Shown: positions 1 to 8,656, counted from the first letter of the stretch. The stretch is DNA of 64,000 bases from Chlorobium phaeovibrioides (GCF_003968655.1 NZ_RXYK01000005.1:1-64000); one strand, 5' to 3'. Notes: generated by a model from the sequence alone, not told the origin. Translations and numbers: made by a program.

Positions 1-79
1 TGACTTCAGCGATGCTCCTGCCTTCCGGTGGCAGCACTTTCTTTAAAACACTGTGCCTTACGGCATGCGAGTAACCCAT
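1..79 (-). CDS. Transposase, N-terminal part (runs off the window)
   Basis: An ATG at 77-79 opens a frame of 26 codons that leaves the window at base 1. A strong GGAGG ribosome binding site sits at 86-90. The peptide contains VLKKVLPPEGRSIAEV, which reads like the basic helix-turn-helix start of IS3-type OrfA transposases (HTH_Tnp_1). The DNA-binding helix-turn-helix would recognise the element's ends. Nothing can be said about integrity of the rest. The family name is inferred from a short stretch only. Confidence 0.5.
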   Translation of the reverse strand, partial: MGYSHAVRHSVLKKVLPPEGRSIAEV

Positions 80-118
80 AGTTCGCCTCCTTGTTGGACG
101 CGACATCTATGTTAACAC
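1..118 (-). mobile_element. End of an insertion sequence (partial)
   Basis: The left edge carries the 5' end of a transposase gene preceded by about 40 bases of non-coding DNA. The neighbouring glycan-cluster reading frame (107-238) stops abruptly in this non-coding part. The exact terminus cannot be fixed because the other end of the element lies outside the window; it is probably between about 105 and 120. Placement in the IS3 group is a guess from the transposase start. Confidence 0.55.
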
Positions 119-238
119 ATAGGGATCGATTATAAAACAGGCAATCTGTAACCCTGTTACCTCTTCAAACCATGACTCAACCTGACCAGCAGACCCATCA
201 TGAAATCCAATAATTGCTACTTTATTTTCGGAACTCAT
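107..238 (-). pseudogene. Truncated last gene of the glycan cluster, cut by the IS
   Basis: A 43-codon frame starts at ATG 236-238, overlapping the 3' end of the aminotransferase gene by 17 bases as expected for a coupled operon gene, and ends at TAG 107-109 inside the insertion-sequence end. The peptide begins MSSENKVAIIGFHDGSAG: a hydrophobic strand followed by a Gly-containing turn, consistent with the first strand of a Rossmann-like or acyltransferase N-domain. The true product is unknown. The abrupt end next to a transposase gene argues for truncation rather than a genuine micro-protein. Confidence 0.55.
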
Positions 239-1316
239 GTATTAAAGCGATCACTTTACTTATATTTTCAATCGGCTGTTCAGGGCCGGATGGCAAGTAT
301 ACTCCGGCACGTCCGAACGGCAACGATTGTGGATAATTACCATCATTTTTTAAATAACTGGCATAATTCAAATCAGGATAAAAAGGACGACACTGAACAC
401 CCTTATCCGCGAGAAAATCAATAAGCTCTTGTCGAGATTCGCACAAGGCCTCTACATAAACAGGAATTTCACCTCCGGCAAGATCAACAGGAATAAGCTT
501 GATGAATGAAAGCCCGGCCAGTCCTTCCGCATACATCTGATAAATTGCTTTAACTTTTTCTATCCTTTCTGGAAGCAGCTTCAGTTGCTGTATCCCGATC
601 GCCGCAAGAATGTCGGTAAATCGAAAGTTGAAGCCCGGTTGTTCCCAAGACGCATTGACAACATCACCAACTCCCTGGGTGCGCATTGCAACAAGTTTTC
701 GATAAATCACATCGTTTCTTGTCGTAATAAAGCCTCCTTGACCTGTAGAAATGATCTTTGCAACAGAGAACGAAAAACACCCCATAGCTGACTGGGTACC
801 AAGATATCCATCAGCATTCCGTGAACCAAGGGCTTGAGCAGCATCTTCAATAACCACAAGATTGTTCCGCTGAGCTATCTCGTTGATAGCACGCATATCC
901 GCTGATCGGCCACACATATGCACAGGGATAATTGCCCGTGTTTTTGCAGTTATAGCCCTCTCGATCAAAGCTGCATTAATAATTGGACGACCTTCTTCAA
1001 CATCTACCAACGTCACTGTAGCTCCAAGTAAATGAGAAGCATGTGCAGTAGCAATCCATGTCCTGTTTGGCACAATGACCTCATCTCCCGGACCTATTCC
1101 CGCTGCCAAAAGACTCATCAAAAGAGCCATACTTCCGCTTGTGGTTGCTACGACATAAGGCATTCCAAGATATGCCGACAACTGGCGCTCAAATTCTGCA
1201 ACTATTGGGCCTTGGCTGACATACTCGTTTGCAATCGCCTGAGCAATTGCTTCAGATTCACCATTGTTGAAAGTTGTTCTCCACCAAGGTATATTTAGTC
1301 TTTCCTCTCTACTCAT
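222..1316 (-). CDS. DegT/DnrJ/EryC1/StrS-family sugar aminotransferase
   Basis: The 364-residue protein matches the PLP-dependent NDP-sugar aminotransferase family in length and motifs. The cofactor-anchoring aspartate lies in EDAAQALGS (D158) and the Schiff-base lysine in FSVAKIISTGQGG (K187). These enzymes transfer an amino group, usually from glutamate, to a keto-sugar nucleotide (C3 or C4) in the cytoplasm. It is the last complete gene of the minus-strand glycan operon, 48 bases after the C-methyltransferase, and overlaps the truncated frame downstream. A keto-sugar substrate made within the cluster is inferred; the exact sugar is not determinable. DegT homologues can also act as dehydratases, but the lysine is present here, favouring transamination. 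Confidence 0.85.
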   Translation of the reverse strand: MSREERLNIPWWRTTFNNGESEAIAQAIANEYVSQGPIVAEFERQLSAYLGMPYVVATTSGSMALLMSLLAAGIGPGDEVIVPNRTWIATAHASHLLGATVTLVDVEEGRPIINAALIERAITAKTRAIIPVHMCGRSADMRAINEIAQRNNLVVIEDAAQALGSRNADGYLGTQSAMGCFSFSVAKIISTGQGGFITTRNDVIYRKLVAMRTQGVGDVVNASWEQPGFNFRFTDILAAIGIQQLKLLPERIEKVKAIYQMYAEGLAGLSFIKLIPVDLAGGEIPVYVEALCESRQELIDFLADKGVQCRPFYPDLNYASYLKNDGNYPQSLPFGRAGVYLPSGPEQPIENISKVIALIHEFRK

Positions 1317-1364
1317 TGATCCATTACTGTTTATAATTTATTCATTTGAGGCTGTTGTCGATTT

Positions 1365-2651
1365 TCAAACATGTTCACTCACAACCTTAAATAGCGGAAC
1401 CGGAACCACAAAAGCCCCACCTTCCATTACATAAGCTTGATTATTCTTGATGAAAGGTTCCGCAAATCGCCAAGCCAGAATAACTACATAATCAGGTTTA
1501 CGCTCATACAAGGCCGATGTCGGAAGAACAGGGAGATGAAACCCAGGGCTGAATCGACCCTGTTTGGCAAGGTTGTCATCAACCAGATAATCAAGATATT
1601 CACCAATTTCAAAGTGATAAATCAACGTTGTTCCAGTGATTGATGCACCAAAACCAGCGATACTTTTGCCTTCACTTTTAGCCTGAATCAAAAAGCGCTT
1701 TGTTTCATCTTTAAGGGCATTCACCTTGTCAGCAAAGGCGATATACGTCTCTTTGCGATACAGTCCCATGCTCTCTTCCTCTTGAAGCAACTTTTCAACC
1801 GAACCATCGTTCGCTATAGGCCCACCGGGGCGCTGAACGAAATAGCGCAATGAACCACCCTTTGTTGCCACACGCTCTACCACGACTAATTCTAAACCTA
1901 TACTTTGAAACAATGCCTGAATTGGCTTGACTGAAAATGCTGAAAGATGTTCATGATAGATAAAATCGAAGACCATATTATGAACCAAGTCCGCAAGGTA
2001 GTAGCTTTCAAATACAAATACACCGTCAACAGCCAAGAGTTGATTGACACCCTCAACCCAAGAACGCAGGTCATCAATATTGGCAAAAACGTTATTTGCC
2101 GTGACAAGCTTTGCAGGTCCGTAGGTGGCAACAATCTCCCTGGCAAGATCGGGTGTGAAAAACTTGCCTATGGTTGTTATACCGTTAGCAGTTGCTTGGG
2201 CGGCGATGTGAGAAGCTGGTTCAATGCCCAAGACATTCATACCTGAGGCATGAAAGTATCTTAGAAAAGTACTATCGTTCCCGCAGCGAAGACCACCCCT
2301 GAAAGCATCATTACTACAAATATTAATAACATGATCTCCCGCTGAAAGTCTGCATCTTTTTATGACACTTGAGGCGTACTCCTGAAAATGCTGTAAAAAA
2401 CCCAATGAAGAGGCCTTGACATCAAGGTATTCTCCATACAGAATCTCTGGTTTTATGATATCAATGATTTGAGCTAAACCACACTGAGGACACATAAAGA
2501 GATCAATAGGATAGCTTAGCTGTGGCTCAGTCAACCGATCAGATTGCACGTAAGCATCACCGATAGGAGATGGCTTTAAACGGAAAACTAGCATAAGATT
2601 TTTACACCCACAAGCCCTGCAATCGGTACGTCGATGAATTACATCTGACAT
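1365..2651 (-). CDS. Sugar C-methyltransferase (NovU/TylCIII type)
   Basis: At 428 residues it has the three-part layout of NDP-sugar C-methyltransferases: an N-terminal zinc-binding segment with cysteines C11, C14, C16, C54 and C57 (CRACGC and CPQCG), a central SAM-binding methyltransferase domain, and a C-terminal Methyltransf_14-like domain containing GKSIAGFGAS. Relatives methylate a carbon next to a keto group on dTDP-sugars to make branched deoxysugars. It lies between a WbuC cupin and a DegT aminotransferase, so the product may be a branched amino sugar. No 4,6-dehydratase for such a substrate was found in the window, so the substrate source is open. Confidence 0.82.
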   Translation of the reverse strand: MSDVIHRRTDCRACGCKNLMLVFRLKPSPIGDAYVQSDRLTEPQLSYPIDLFMCPQCGLAQIIDIIKPEILYGEYLDVKASSLGFLQHFQEYASSVIKRCRLSAGDHVINICSNDAFRGGLRCGNDSTFLRYFHASGMNVLGIEPASHIAAQATANGITTIGKFFTPDLAREIVATYGPAKLVTANNVFANIDDLRSWVEGVNQLLAVDGVFVFESYYLADLVHNMVFDFIYHEHLSAFSVKPIQALFQSIGLELVVVERVATKGGSLRYFVQRPGGPIANDGSVEKLLQEEESMGLYRKETYIAFADKVNALKDETKRFLIQAKSEGKSIAGFGASITGTTLIYHFEIGEYLDYLVDDNLAKQGRFSPGFHLPVLPTSALYERKPDYVVILAWRFAEPFIKNNQAYVMEGGAFVVPVPLFKVVSEHV

Positions 2652-2669
2652 ATTTTTCTTTTTCTGATT

Positions 2670-3200
2670 TTATGTAATATTTGCGACCTTTTCGCTCAAC
2701 TCAGACATAAATACCGATACGGCTGCTCTATCATCATCGGCAGGCGCCCAAGGAGCAAACACTGTATCCTTGCGGTTAAAGGGACCATTGGTTGCTTCGT
2801 GAAATACTAAAACCTCTGACCGAATTATCAATGTATGAAAGATCGGTGCTGCCATTCGATAATAAAAAGCCCTTCCAGATGAGTAGTCGCCCATTCGAAT
2901 GATACTATCAATCCCGCCAGTGTTATCAAAAACAACTACATCGGCGATCCCCTCTATAATGTGTGTTGACTCACTTTTTCCGGGATGCATATGTGGGCGC
3001 ACATAAGCTTCACACCCATGAACGATTATCATTTCATGCAGCGAATTATCAGAACTAAGATGGGTACATAGCCTGACTCGATTTCTTAAATTATTCGACG
3101 ACAACTGTTTGAAATAATTAACATCAGACTGGTCAACCTTAGTAATTGCATCTTTTGCATATAATACTTCAGAATTCTCTATGAGATATCGATCAATCAT
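2670..3200 (-). CDS. WbuC-family cupin-fold metalloprotein
   Basis: This 176-residue protein shows a cupin beta-barrel signature with metal-ligand histidines in RPHMHPGKSES and a distal FHEATNGPF. The layout matches the WbuC family found in O-antigen clusters, whose biochemical role is not established. It sits 18 bases upstream of the C-methyltransferase on the same strand and is probably co-transcribed. The DNA is visibly richer in A and T than the 4-13 kb part of the operon. Isomerase or lyase activity on a sugar nucleotide would be speculation. Confidence 0.75.
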   Translation of the reverse strand: MIDRYLIENSEVLYAKDAITKVDQSDVNYFKQLSSNNLRNRVRLCTHLSSDNSLHEMIIVHGCEAYVRPHMHPGKSESTHIIEGIADVVVFDNTGGIDSIIRMGDYSSGRAFYYRMAAPIFHTLIIRSEVLVFHEATNGPFNRKDTVFAPWAPADDDRAAVSVFMSELSEKVANIT

Positions 3201-3235
3201 TTGAAATGTTCGCCTAACAGTGAAAGGTAACTCAA

Positions 3236-3919
3236 TTATCCTCTATACTTTGGTGTAACACATAAGGCTAACAGATAATGTGCCATTTTAGAAAATCCAG
3301 TATGTACGACCTCATCATTCATCGAGAATAAAAAAACATGTTCAAAATATTGACATAAAAAATCTTGGAATTCATTTCCACTCTTACAGTTAACATGACC
3401 AGCCCGACTACCGAAGGAAGCATATTTTTGGGACTCCAAACTTGGCATACCAATTATGGCGGAACCGTTATCGCGTAATGAAAGGCAAAGGTTATTGATA
3501 AAAATTTTTTCTAACTCTTGATGTATATGCTCTATTACATCAAGAGAGTAAATTGCATCAACTTTTTTGTGCAATGGTCCCGCAAGTATATCATGCACTT
3601 TAGCTTCAATTGGCCATTTTTCTGATATTTGTTGTTTAAATTTTTCGATAAAAAATGAATCATAATCCGTAATAAGCAATTTTTCTACTTCTTGCCGAAC
3701 AATACGTGCGCCAAAACCATCGCCACAACCAATTTCGGCAACATCTGATTTACCTGAAAACATCTTAGCTATAAATTTGTATCGGGCAAGAGTAAAAACC
3801 AATCTTTTTGGATCTTCGTACCAAACAGCATTGTTCATAACTCCTAAAGATTGCAAACCAATTGTTTCTTCAAGATCGATTAAAGATTGATTTACAGGGT
3901 CTTTTGTATGCTTTGGCAT
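3236..3919 (-). CDS. Class I SAM-dependent methyltransferase
   Basis: The 227-residue protein has methyltransferase motif I in VAEIGCGDGFGARIV, an acidic loop after strand 2 (ITDYDSFF) and the post-I region AIYSLDVIEHIHQEL, typical of Methyltransf_23/11 enzymes. In a glycan operon such enzymes usually O- or N-methylate a sugar or lipid-linked glycan; the acceptor is unknown. The gene is strongly AT-rich (many A/T runs around 3280-3700) compared with the genes from 4 kb onward, which suggests separate acquisition. It has 35-base and 43-base gaps to its neighbours, unlike the tightly overlapping genes upstream. Confidence 0.75.
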   Translation of the reverse strand: MPKHTKDPVNQSLIDLEETIGLQSLGVMNNAVWYEDPKRLVFTLARYKFIAKMFSGKSDVAEIGCGDGFGARIVRQEVEKLLITDYDSFFIEKFKQQISEKWPIEAKVHDILAGPLHKKVDAIYSLDVIEHIHQELEKIFINNLCLSLRDNGSAIIGMPSLESQKYASFGSRAGHVNCKSGNEFQDFLCQYFEHVFLFSMNDEVVHTGFSKMAHYLLALCVTPKYRG

Positions 3920-3962
3920 TCTATATTATTTTGTAAACTTGAAAAGTTTTTGAATATCAATA

Positions 3963-4628
3963 TCACTCAAAATAGATAAACTCATAATCGCTACGATATC
4001 CAAAATGCTTGTATAACCATATCCACTCCTCTTTATCAAAAAACGATTCACAGGTGAGTGCCCAGCACTGCAGATTGAAGAGTTCCTGTTCATTCCGGTA
4101 GCTTTCGAGCATCACATAGCCCTGCTTGCCAACCCGTTCAATCTCATACAACGCTGCTTTGAGTTCAAATAAACGCAAATTGTGCAAGGTACCCAGTGAA
4201 AGAACAAGGTCAAACTCCTTGTCAGCAAAAGGATAGGGTTCTTGAGCTTGATGCAAGAAAAGATGTGGCCTGACAAGATCCGTTGAACTGTTCATGCCAT
4301 GCTCTGAAATATCAAAACCTGTTACCTGCAATTCTGGCTCAAGGAGAAGCATTTCATGCAGCAGAAACCCTTTCCCACATCCAACATCAAGCACCTTTGA
4401 GCCTGCGACAAGCCCGTAGGTTTGAATCAAGGCCTTAGCAACAGGTTTCCATCGACCTGGCATATAGCTATAACCGCCGTACCCATACCTGCGATCACCA
4501 TCCCAGTAGTCTGGACCATACTCTTTGGCAACTTTCATGCAATGCACTTTGTCATCAACCATGCGAGCAAGGTAATCGCGTTTCGTTGCCTGGTGAAGAG
4601 ATGTTACGAAATTTCGAAGTTGCCCCAT
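3963..4628 (-). CDS. Class I SAM-dependent methyltransferase
   Basis: A 221-residue protein with motif I in VLDVGCGKGFLLHEML, an acidic strand-2 residue in VTGFDISEHG and a motif II-like LVLSLGTLHNL. The N-terminal 60 residues include a Tyr/Gly-rich patch (WDGDRRYGYGGY) that may help acceptor binding. Its ATG shares one base with the stop codon of the upstream transketolase gene (TAATG at 4626-4630), a translational-coupling arrangement, so it probably works in the same pathway as the split transketolase. The methyl acceptor is unknown. Confidence 0.75.
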   Translation of the reverse strand: MGQLRNFVTSLHQATKRDYLARMVDDKVHCMKVAKEYGPDYWDGDRRYGYGGYSYMPGRWKPVAKALIQTYGLVAGSKVLDVGCGKGFLLHEMLLLEPELQVTGFDISEHGMNSSTDLVRPHLFLHQAQEPYPFADKEFDLVLSLGTLHNLRLFELKAALYEIERVGKQGYVMLESYRNEQELFNLQCWALTCESFFDKEEWIWLYKHFGYRSDYEFIYFE

Positions 4629-5131
4629 TACTTTGCTCCTGTAATAGAGCGACTGAGAACAGGATCGCTTTTAAGACTGATGAAGGCGGGCCCTTCAGAT
4701 GCGTATGCTTCCGTGAGCATTGCCTCGGTTTCATCACCATCAGCGGGAAAATAAGCGGTGATGTTGCGGAACAAACGCATCAGTTCCTTGCCGTTCAATT
4801 CCGTATGGGTAGGACCAAGATGTGGGTAGTCGGCAAAACCAACCAGCTTTACATTGACCTTTTGCTGATCAATATCAAGCTTCACCTGCTCAAAAGGGCG
4901 CTCAATCAGAAACGGCGTAATGGTGTAGACCCATGGCTTTAAGCCCTCAAGCGCCATGCCAGCGGCCACACCAATCATGCTCTGTTCACAGATGCCCATA
5001 TTGATAAAGCGATCCGGGAACCTTTCACGAAATTCGTCAAAGACCCGATACCCAATGTCACCTGCTATCACATAGATTTTTTCATCCCGGGCAGCAAGCT
5101 CCGCAATAATTGTTCCAAAGCGTCTTCTCAT
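4628..5131 (-). CDS. Transketolase-like subunit, pyrimidine-binding domain only
   Basis: This 167-residue protein is the pyrimidine (Pyr) domain of a thiamine-diphosphate enzyme. The cofactor-activating glutamate is E49 in FINMGICEQSM, and HLGPTH is recognisable. It pairs with the next gene (5128-5913), which supplies the diphosphate-binding half; the two overlap by 4 bases. Usual split transketolase C-subunits are about 300 residues because they carry a further C-terminal domain; that domain is absent here and the neighbouring methyltransferase gene follows directly. The pair probably moves a two-carbon unit from a ketose, or acts as a related acyloin-forming enzyme, in glycan precursor synthesis. 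The reaction is inferred. Confidence 0.8.
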   Translation of the reverse strand: MRRRFGTIIAELAARDEKIYVIAGDIGYRVFDEFRERFPDRFINMGICEQSMIGVAAGMALEGLKPWVYTITPFLIERPFEQVKLDIDQQKVNVKLVGFADYPHLGPTHTELNGKELMRLFRNITAYFPADGDETEAMLTEAYASEGPAFISLKSDPVLSRSITGAK

Positions 5132-5913
5132 ATCATCCCCAGCTCTTTTTTTCCTGTTTCCATCTCTTCACCTTTAATTTTTCGCGCGTGCCAAGCCGGG
5201 TCGTTCTCAAACGATTTGATTCCTTTGCCTTTAACCGTATGAGCAATAATTACTAAAGGTTTCCCTCTTTGAGGCTTATGACGGAGAGCAGGAATGAGTT
5301 TTTCATAGGAATGACCATCATCCACTTCAACGCACTCCCAATTGAACGCCCTGAATTTTGCCGCCAAGTCATCAAGTGGAAGCACTTCGCTGATTGGGGC
5401 CAAGGCCTGGATTTTGTTGTAGTCGATGATCACCCGAAGGTTGTCGAGCTTGTGGGCGGCGCCGATAAGCAGTGATTCCCATGTGGTGCCCTCCTGACAC
5501 TCTCCATCACTCATCAACACCACAATATTTCCCTGTTGTTGCTGAAGCTTTCTGGCAAGAGCCATTCCTGTTGCCATCGGAAGGCCGTGACCAAGGCTGC
5601 CGGTTGTACAGTGAATGCCATTCGCTGGATCACGTTCAAGATGTGTGGTCAGCGCAGGATTGAACCCTTTCTCTCTAAGTAGAAGGCAAAAAGGAAATGA
5701 TGCGTGGGCCTTGCTCAGGATGAATTTATCCCTCGGCTGCAGGACTATCTCATAGAGGGAAATCAGCGCCTCAATAATGGAAAAACTGCCACCAAGATGC
5801 GCCTCTCCATGCTCAATGAAGGCCTGAAACGTATCTCTGCGCAACTGTACGGCTTTTTCGACAAGCGAATTGTAATCAATCTGCATTGGCTTCACATTTG
5901 TAACCCCCGTCAA
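5128..5913 (-). CDS. Transketolase N-terminal subunit (ThDP diphosphate-binding half)
   Basis: 261 residues covering transketolase domain I. Visible motifs are ILSKAHASFP (family SKGHA), GSLGHGLPMATG, and the ThDP/Mg2+ motif SDGE (135-138) running to the DYNK asparagine near residue 165. Length and motifs fit the N-subunit of split transketolases. It overlaps the Pyr-domain subunit downstream and the HAD-kinase fusion upstream by 4 bases each, so expression is probably stoichiometric. M10 is a possible alternative start. The central-metabolism transketolase is expected elsewhere; this copy is most likely dedicated to the glycan pathway. Confidence 0.82.
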   Translation of the reverse strand: MTGVTNVKPMQIDYNSLVEKAVQLRRDTFQAFIEHGEAHLGGSFSIIEALISLYEIVLQPRDKFILSKAHASFPFCLLLREKGFNPALTTHLERDPANGIHCTTGSLGHGLPMATGMALARKLQQQQGNIVVLMSDGECQEGTTWESLLIGAAHKLDNLRVIIDYNKIQALAPISEVLPLDDLAAKFRAFNWECVEVDDGHSYEKLIPALRHKPQRGKPLVIIAHTVKGKGIKSFENDPAWHARKIKGEEMETGKKELGMI

Positions 5914-7583
5914 ACAGTCGGGGCAGAATATTTCAATGCCTTCACGAGAGACAAATACTCTCGAGCCTTCTCCAGTTGCCTTGAGCGGAGAAGCTCCTCT
6001 TCCCGCATATCGGCACCCGTCGCAACGAGACGCTTTCTTGCGACTCCCGGCAAGAATTCATTGAGCAAAATCATAATCCAGCGCATCCCATAAAGGGGCA
6101 TAGCGGCATCAAGACGAGCGGAAAAGTCATCATCATTAGTTTCAAACAAGCGAGTCATTGCTTCTCGCCACATTCCGGATAGGTCTTGACTAAGTTCGAA
6201 TGCCGGATGCCATAAAAAGTCTGCGGTAAGCTTGACCGGATCATCCCACCCAAAATACTCGAAGTCCAGAAAGTAGAGCTGCCCTTTACTCTTTATTGCA
6301 TTGTGAAATCCGAAATCAGAGGGGCTGAGTATACGGAGTTCAGAGTTCAGCTCCTGATAGCGCGAGCGTTCAGGCCAAGCAGTCAAACACTGCCCTTTAC
6401 CACTATCCCATACAGGGAGAAATTCATCATGAAGAAATTCGGACAATGCACGGCTACCGGAACGAACATCACGTAACCGTTGCAACCGCCTCTCTATTTG
6501 GGATATCAGCTCAGAGCCTGAAAGGCAGGCTTCAGTAGCCAACCCGGCGTACTTTACGCCAAAATCACGGGATACCCGATACAATGAACGGATAAAGCGA
6601 ATTGCCTGCGAAAAATCATCATGAGCAGGAGTCCCAAGACCATCACCATCGATCCATGAGTAGAGTCCATAACCGTAATCATCGTTGCGACCCAGGGGCT
6701 CCGGAACATTCAGGATTCCATTCTGGCGGAGAAAAAGCAGCGCATCGAATTCATTCTTCAGCCGTGACCCCTTACTACCACCCTGAAGAGGATACAACTT
6801 CAACGCACAGTCGTTTCCCTGCTGAGCACTGAGCTTGAAAATCCGGCTGTTTCCACGACCCGAAACAGGCTCAATGGCATCAATGGGAAAACCGGTCATG
6901 CACTTAATAACACGGCAATTCTCTTCCTCATCGGTTTGACCAAGGAGATGCTCGGCAATGGCTTGCCATGAGTTGAATGAGAGTTGAGCACAACTCCCAT
7001 CATGCGATCCGTGTTCATCGAAAAGAATCTTTTCTACTGAAGCCGGGAAGCCCTTCTCAGCGAAAACCTCCGGAAGATCATCAACAAAGCAGTCCAGATC
7101 AAGCCCGGCTATCCGCGCCACCTTTTCCTCCCTGGTGGCACAATAAAACACATTGTCTTTTTCAAGGCCAAGAGAGGCCTTGTCAAAAAATCCTTTTGAT
7201 TCCATCCACTGTGTTGCCGCATCACGCAAGGAGATGCAGGCCTCATCAAAGTGGCCGAACTCGGTCTTGTGGCTGACAATGAATACCTCAACACCCCGAA
7301 GCCGGCAGCGAAGGAGAAACTCAAGAAATCCAGACATGGCCTCAGCCTTACACATGTACCGCCCATATACCTGGCCCTGCAAACGCATCCACAGCCTTTC
7401 GCCATTGGGCATTGCCAGCAAGTCCCCCTTTAAAGCAGTCTTGCCACAATACTCGTACTCATCCGGAATCAGCCCGTCACCTCTTGCAGCTTCGACAAAC
7501 ACACGATCATAGCGAGCGATCGTATTATCGAAATCCAGACCGATCTTCATCTGGAAACACTCAGATGATGCACATAATGGCAT
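5910..7583 (-). CDS. HAD-like hydrolase fused to an aminoglycoside-phosphotransferase-like kinase
   Basis: The 557-residue protein has two parts. Residues about 13-220 are HAD-like, with the nucleophile motif DFDNT (D17, D19) and a later DDLPEVF that fits the acidic metal motif. Residues about 225-557 are a kinase-like phosphotransferase: a Gly-rich SGRGNSRIFKL, an ATP-site lysine in CALKLYP, the catalytic loop SPSDFGFHN (ending near 428; the usual His before Asp is Ser) and the metal-binding LDFEYFGWDDP. One protein thus carries potential phosphatase and kinase activities. The ATG directly follows the upstream stop; ATG at 7548-7550 (MKIGLDFD) is an alternative start. It may swap or relocate phosphate on a heptose-like intermediate, which is inference. 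Confidence 0.75.
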   Translation of the reverse strand: MPLCASSECFQMKIGLDFDNTIARYDRVFVEAARGDGLIPDEYEYCGKTALKGDLLAMPNGERLWMRLQGQVYGRYMCKAEAMSGFLEFLLRCRLRGVEVFIVSHKTEFGHFDEACISLRDAATQWMESKGFFDKASLGLEKDNVFYCATREEKVARIAGLDLDCFVDDLPEVFAEKGFPASVEKILFDEHGSHDGSCAQLSFNSWQAIAEHLLGQTDEEENCRVIKCMTGFPIDAIEPVSGRGNSRIFKLSAQQGNDCALKLYPLQGGSKGSRLKNEFDALLFLRQNGILNVPEPLGRNDDYGYGLYSWIDGDGLGTPAHDDFSQAIRFIRSLYRVSRDFGVKYAGLATEACLSGSELISQIERRLQRLRDVRSGSRALSEFLHDEFLPVWDSGKGQCLTAWPERSRYQELNSELRILSPSDFGFHNAIKSKGQLYFLDFEYFGWDDPVKLTADFLWHPAFELSQDLSGMWREAMTRLFETNDDDFSARLDAAMPLYGMRWIMILLNEFLPGVARKRLVATGADMREEELLRSRQLEKAREYLSLVKALKYSAPTV

Positions 7584-8648
7584 TCACACGAAATACCCAT
7601 GCTCTTCATCAAGATTCAAATAATCAAGGATGGCAAGGTTCTTCGTGTGACTGACACAATGGTGGCCACAACTGGCTGAAGGATTGAACGACTTCAGAAA
7701 ATCCCTATTCCTGGAAGAAAACCAGAAGTCTCTGAACGAACGCCCATCAAGAGAGCCCATTTTCCCGGAAGCGGTATAGGCCTTGTCCTGACAGGTATAC
7801 ACCTGCTGGTCTGCACCGACAACTACCAGAAACTGTAGGAACGGGCAGGTCGTGTAACGCTTTTCAAACAGTTCCTCAAGATCATGGTAATGGTTCAGGA
7901 CGGCAAACGACTCATCCTGAAGATCATTGGCCCTGGTGATCTGACGTGCGACTTCATCCTTTATCGAAGCATGATAGGCATTGTTCCCTGCCGCATTGTC
8001 GCTGACCACCGCGCCTGAAACCTTCACATGGTTAACACCGCAACGTTTAAGCATGGTAACCACATCAAAAATATGCCCATGATTTTCATGGGTCACAATG
8101 AAGCTTATCCCAAGGACACAGTTGCTTTTTCTGGCAATAAAGCTCTCAATATTACTCACAAGCGCCGAGAAAGCCCCAGGCCTTGCCCCTCGGCTCTTGA
8201 CATAGCTTGCATCGTTCCATGCATCCATGGAGATCCTGACCCAGGTTCCATGTTCAGCAAATGAATCGGCAACAGCATCCTTGAGAAAGGCTCCATTGGT
8301 CAATGCCGCGACCTTTACCCCACCGTTAGCCAAGACATCAATCACTTCCGGAAGAGGCCGATAGAGCAGTGGCTCACCCCCACCTGAAAAGGTTACCGCC
8401 TTGACACCCATCTCGACAAACTCATGGGCAAGCTCGATCATTTTCTCTCCAGGAATGCTGTCCTGCAGGCTCATCTCTTCGCCTAAGGTCAAATCGCCCG
8501 TTCGATAGCAGCAATACCAGCAGTTGTGGTTGCACCGATTGGTTGGCTTGACACGGATATGGACCGGCGCTGCCAAGTCACCCTTTTTCAAGGCTTCGAG
8601 CCTGTCCTGAAATCGCAGAAACTTCAGAGAACTGTAATACACCGACAT
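7584..8648 (-). CDS. Radical SAM/SPASM-domain enzyme
   Basis: 354 residues. The radical SAM cluster motif CxxxCxxC is CNHNCWYC (C39, C43, C46), followed by the glycine motif TFSGGGEPL. The C-terminal third carries extra cysteines (YTTCPF, VYTCQD, SCGHHCVSH) as in SPASM or Twitch auxiliary-cluster domains. The family performs radical chemistry, including oxidation of alcohols on sugars and cyclitols (BtrN-like) and peptide modification. There is no precursor-peptide gene nearby and the context is glycan assembly, so a sugar-linked substrate is favoured. It is one of two adjacent enzymes of this type and abuts the HAD-kinase gene with no gap. Confidence 0.85.
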   Translation of the reverse strand: MSVYYSSLKFLRFQDRLEALKKGDLAAPVHIRVKPTNRCNHNCWYCCYRTGDLTLGEEMSLQDSIPGEKMIELAHEFVEMGVKAVTFSGGGEPLLYRPLPEVIDVLANGGVKVAALTNGAFLKDAVADSFAEHGTWVRISMDAWNDASYVKSRGARPGAFSALVSNIESFIARKSNCVLGISFIVTHENHGHIFDVVTMLKRCGVNHVKVSGAVVSDNAAGNNAYHASIKDEVARQITRANDLQDESFAVLNHYHDLEELFEKRYTTCPFLQFLVVVGADQQVYTCQDKAYTASGKMGSLDGRSFRDFWFSSRNRDFLKSFNPSASCGHHCVSHTKNLAILDYLNLDEEHGYFV

Positions 8649-8656
8649 TGGTTCGA

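Noticed and set aside
7550-7583. Short N-terminal leader of the HAD-kinase fusion as a separate peptide
   Set aside because: It is only 11 codons in the same frame; the question is merely which ATG is used.
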